A DNA stretch of 7,922 bases, taken from assembly GCA_002343715.1 (NCBI GenBank), contig DDSA01000107.1:648-8569 (forward strand). Reading direction: 5' to 3'. This DNA is from Phycisphaerales bacterium UBA2402. GTDB lineage: Bacteria; Planctomycetota; Phycisphaerae; Phycisphaerales; UBA1924. Under the pieces are notes generated by a model, which was given only the letters and a program-made list of their open reading frames with translations, was not told the DNA's origin and made no database searches. Shown one piece after another: positions 7,201 to 7,922 of this stretch. Position 1 is the first letter of the stretch. Each line of letters begins with the position of its first letter. The position numbers and the translations under genes are program-made.

Positions 7201-7413
7201 CGTCAATGGGCGCGGGCCGCCGAGGTTGTGTGCCCCGGACGGCGCGAAATCCTGAAGCGGCAGACCAGCCTCAGTCAGTCGCCAATACGCAAAGGGTTGA
7301 TCCGCGATCACGGTGGTGCGATAGTCGCACTGAGCCATGACCGGGCTGACGAGCGTCAGGAGATTGGCCAGGGCAGCGGCAGGAATCGAGCACGTCAAGA
7401 GTCTGCGAGACAT
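4219..7413 (-). CDS. Large exported mosaic protein: LamG, Ig-like, repeat/fibre modules and glycine-rich C-terminus
   Basis: This is probably a secreted or cell-surface fibre or adhesin; its ligand is unknown. In order: signal peptide 1-27 (cleavage likely after VMA); LamG/concanavalin-A-like domain about 33-285 (FAYWRLTEAG at the start, FTLEAWVRL, GRIDEVAVYAHAL at the end); Ig-like domain about 289-376 with C299, W320 and C354; a module about 386-487 (FTYRGELTTG to FTTLVPRQLLTQVPQAIYA) familiar from planctomycete exported proteins; an Ala-x-x repeat 487-556; NLAGQSPAYYTN 558-569; a GVxG repeat 668-774; VGIGTTTPTAALDVAGDVKA 782-801, as in tail-fibre-like proteins; a proline linker 851-855; and a glycine-rich domain 861-1064 (FTVPAGVTSILVELWG to GLCRIRW) with cysteines at 905, 1021, 1030, 1038 and 1060. 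The ATG start has GGAGG 4 nt upstream. It is transcribed convergently with the CNT gene. No anchor or sorting signal is visible. Confidence 0.9.
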   Translation of the reverse strand: MSRRLLTCSIPAAALANLLTLVSPVMAQCDYRTTVIADQPFAYWRLTEAGLPLQDFAPSGAHNLGGPRPLTYGGGTFAQPGPISGDPDDRALGVLTGLPVFGVYTQNTDFPDFVASGFTLEAWVRLSQPVGSATYKHIVGRIFGHAGNGIPFRGYALQFRDNAVRLRTGNFNDSDYDPVSPGYGAVDVPFNFALNTWYHVVASADPTVLTSGLPSVTFYVNGVALGTVPFLPPATRAVFGAGPIPMHIGAGPYGGDWNGRIDEVAVYAHALNAVQVQNHYLAAGSNLALTMHPVSSTICNGGPVQFTVAATASAPIGYQWRRNLVNIDTVANPSAATAALTYSAATFAEAGQYDCVVSTPCGSLTSGAATLSVQDCGAPGATPATTFTYRGELTTGNAPAEGDFDMLFTLYSTESGAAGQVGSILCVNDIAVSGGKFSVLLDYGNVFSDTARYIEVAVRADEGADCTNATGFTTLVPRQLLTQVPQAIYAQTAGFARYVRDALTAQTAVHAQTATSATDATNAVNAQHAQTATNATSAATAQTSASATTAITAQNALNLAGQSPAYYTNLANQAGQLPWTQISGVPTSFPASGPAMGDLSGSFPSPLVSGLQGRAVAATAPAVGESLAWNGTAWTPSSGSLTLPFTRTGSTVGPAFEVRNTEPGSGYGLSGIAEGTQAIGVLGGATATSGFTHGVYGSSQSSIGRGVTGIAQAGVGSGIGVFGRSESLNGSGVLGENINPSGTTFGGYFQSRSPDGIGVLGLNEQGGWAGYFRGKAHFSAEVGIGTTTPTAALDVAGDVKANGIQVGSRVRFADGTEQTTAFPRGTIQGQTLVWNQIAQRWDLTPPSVVEPPPPPVAPNEGSVTIATDGPFTVPAGVTSILVELWGPGSAGTSGGTAPPPTDSNCTNGSTGVGGASGAYSVKTFAVTPGQLFTIEFNSAGTFLRSMGGTDLLRAESGNGRIGGAEDTRADYFVRGNNGYLTNLFAIAFGGDYGAGPAVTSVYQPPLRAGGGGRAGTAGQHCPAQTNQVPCIPFSGIPCQPPQDERVVPPGAGGAGEPGLCRIRW
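5092..5412 (-). repeat. GVxG protein repeat with alternating 12/14-residue spacing (residues 668-774)
   Basis: Glycine-led motifs start at residues 668 (GLSG), 680 (GVLG), 694 (GVYG), 706 (GVTG), 720 (GVFG), 732 (GVLG), 746 (GGYF), 758 (GVLG) and 770 (GYFRG). The spacings are 12, 14, 12, 14, 12, 14, 12 and 12, giving a 26-residue double unit. Regular short strands with glycine turns suggest a beta-solenoid or intertwined fibre shaft; that fold is inference. The intervening residues differ, so the repeat is old. Confidence 0.75.
5746..5955 (-). repeat. Ala-x-x triplet protein repeat (residues 487-556)
   Basis: Of the 24 positions 487, 490, 493 and so on to 556, 22 are alanine; the exceptions are V499 and S544. 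The other two positions are mostly T, S, N, Q and D. The tetrapeptide AQTA recurs at 490, 505, 511 and 529. At DNA level the 14-mer CGCGGTCTGGGCGT occurs on the plus strand at 5818, 5872 and 5935, separated by 54 and 63 nt, both multiples of the 9-nt repeat period. No proline or glycine breaks the run after G494. Confidence 0.85.
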
Positions 7414-7417
7414 GGAA

Positions 7418-7422
7418 CCTCC
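7418..7422 (-). promoter_or_regulatory. Strong ribosome binding site GGAGG of the fibre-like gene
   Basis: On the minus strand GGAGG is followed by TTCC and then ATG (7413-7411), a 4-nt spacer. This decides the start and agrees with the signal peptide. It contrasts with MlaF, MlaD and CNT, none of which has a recognisable Shine-Dalgarno sequence. Confidence 0.85.
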
Positions 7423-7431
7423 GGTGCAGAA

Positions 7432-7458
7432 TGCAGATGCCCGGCATTGGCATCTACA
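7432..7458 (-). promoter_or_regulatory. 10-bp hairpin just upstream of the ribosome site in the leader
   Basis: Minus-strand RNA can form TGTAGATGCC paired with GGCATCTGCA around a 7-nt loop (AATGCCG). One pair is a G-U wobble in minus-strand RNA but would be a C-A mismatch in plus-strand RNA, so the stem is complete only on the strand of the gene. It ends 9 nt before GGAGG. A role in translation control or mRNA stability is inference. Confidence 0.5.
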
Positions 7459-7459
7459 G

Positions 7460-7499
7460 GAAGAAGAGGATTCTGCGCGAGAACTGTCGCAGCTTCTTC
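7460..7499 (-). promoter_or_regulatory. Second, bulged hairpin in the same leader
   Basis: On the minus strand GAAGAAG-CTGCG pairs with CGCAG and then, after a 6-nt bulge (AATCCT), with CTTCTTC; the loop is 10 nt. That makes 12 base pairs in total. It abuts the 7432-7458 hairpin with one base between, so the two form a tandem structured leader if transcription begins upstream of 7500. No transcription start was identified. Confidence 0.35.
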
Positions 7500-7808
7500 A
7501 GAAAATGTGGTGCCGATCTCGCAGCATCTAGCGGCCCTAGAAACGAGGCTTTTTCAAGACGTTCGCCGACACACACCCCCGAGAGCCGGCTGACGGCGAC
7601 GGTCCCGCGGAGCGTACTTCAAGGCGTCAGAGCCTGTTCTCTTGCTTCGGTGCTGTAGCGAACAAAGTACTAAACACATCGCTGCGGTCGATTTCCAACA
7701 CTGCGATTCTTGTCCGGGGTGCGCGAATCGTGGCGGTGCGGCTGCCCGAGCGGGCGTGTCTTCCAAAGCGAACTAAAACCTAACATGTAGTGCAAACGGG
7801 CGAGGCCA

Positions 7809-7836
7809 TTGACCATCTAAACCTCGCCGCTACGAT
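7809..7836 (+). promoter_or_regulatory. Sigma70-type promoter for the tRNA
   Basis: A -35 box TTGACC (7809-7814, 5 of 6 consensus bases) and a -10 box TACGAT (7831-7836, 4 of 6, with the key T, A, A and T positions) are separated by 16 nt. The expected transcription start is near 7843, giving a leader of about 35 nt before the tRNA. A CACCG-CTCT-CGGTG hairpin (7849-7862) lies in this leader and would be removed by processing. Confidence 0.6.
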
Positions 7837-7877
7837 CCCGACCCTGCACACCGCTCTCGGTGCGCGGCTGTTCGTAC

Positions 7878-7922
<45 letters not shown>

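Larger units (their letters stand above)
7414..7877. other. 464-nt non-coding stretch between the fibre-like gene and tRNA-Thr
   Basis: No credible coding region was found. The left 90 nt are the presumed leader of the minus-strand gene, with its ribosome site and two hairpins. The middle (about 7540-7800) has no clear promoter for the minus-strand gene. It holds a small TCTAG-CGGCC-CTAGA inverted repeat at 7527-7541, a GCCC-GAGC-GGGC inverted repeat at 7744-7755, and an AT-richer imperfect repeat at 7658-7679 and 7768-7786. The right end carries the tRNA promoter. Confidence 0.7.

Noticed and set aside
6457..7593. 378-codon plus-strand open frame antisense to the LamG region
   Set aside because: The opposite strand encodes a clear signal peptide, LamG and Ig domains; this frame is Arg/His/Glu-rich and featureless.
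7554..7766. 70-codon minus-strand open frame in the non-coding stretch
   Set aside because: There is no ribosome site, no conserved-looking composition and no domain; it is the size expected by chance in GC-rich DNA.

Overview
The window reads as high-GC chromosomal DNA from a Planctomycetota-type bacterium, most likely of the Phycisphaerae group. Three things point there: a long single-MCE-domain MlaD-family protein next to an MlaF-type ATPase, a very large exported mosaic protein built from LamG, Ig-like and fibre-like modules, and start codons mostly without Shine-Dalgarno sequences. This placement is inference from protein style and composition; no marker gene fixes it.

Left part (1-3910, plus strand). 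The 3' end of an unrecognised gene enters from the left edge. Next come an MlaF-family ABC ATPase (313-1194), an MlaD-family substrate-binding protein with one N-terminal membrane anchor (1295-2581), and a concentrative nucleoside transporter (CNT/NupC family, 2627-3910). MlaF and MlaD belong to one lipid-transport ABC system of the cell envelope; the permease (MlaE) is not in the window. The CNT gene is co-directional and 45 nt downstream, but no shared function is evident. The MlaD and CNT starts both lack a Shine-Dalgarno sequence and share the word TACCATC exactly 4 nt before ATG, which may be a -10 box of leaderless transcripts.

Middle (3911-4218). The stops of the CNT gene and the minus-strand gene converge here. 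The stretch carries what looks like a frameshifted, decayed second copy of the 3' end of the neighbouring minus-strand gene, ending in the same CRIRW-stop.

Right part (4219-7413, minus strand). A 1064-residue exported protein has a signal peptide, LamG domain, Ig-like domain, a planctomycete-type extracellular module, an Ala-x-x triplet repeat, a GVxG repeat with alternating 12/14-residue spacing, a tail-fibre-like motif, a proline linker and a glycine-rich C-terminal domain. It has a strong GGAGG ribosome site preceded by two hairpins in the presumed leader.

Right edge (7414-7922). A 464-nt non-coding stretch ends in a good sigma70-type promoter for a tRNA-Thr(GGT), which is cut by the window end. 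No CRISPR array, insertion sequence, integrase or defence gene was found. The most unusual material is the repeat architecture of the fibre-like protein, the decayed copy of its 3' end, and the shared start-site motif.
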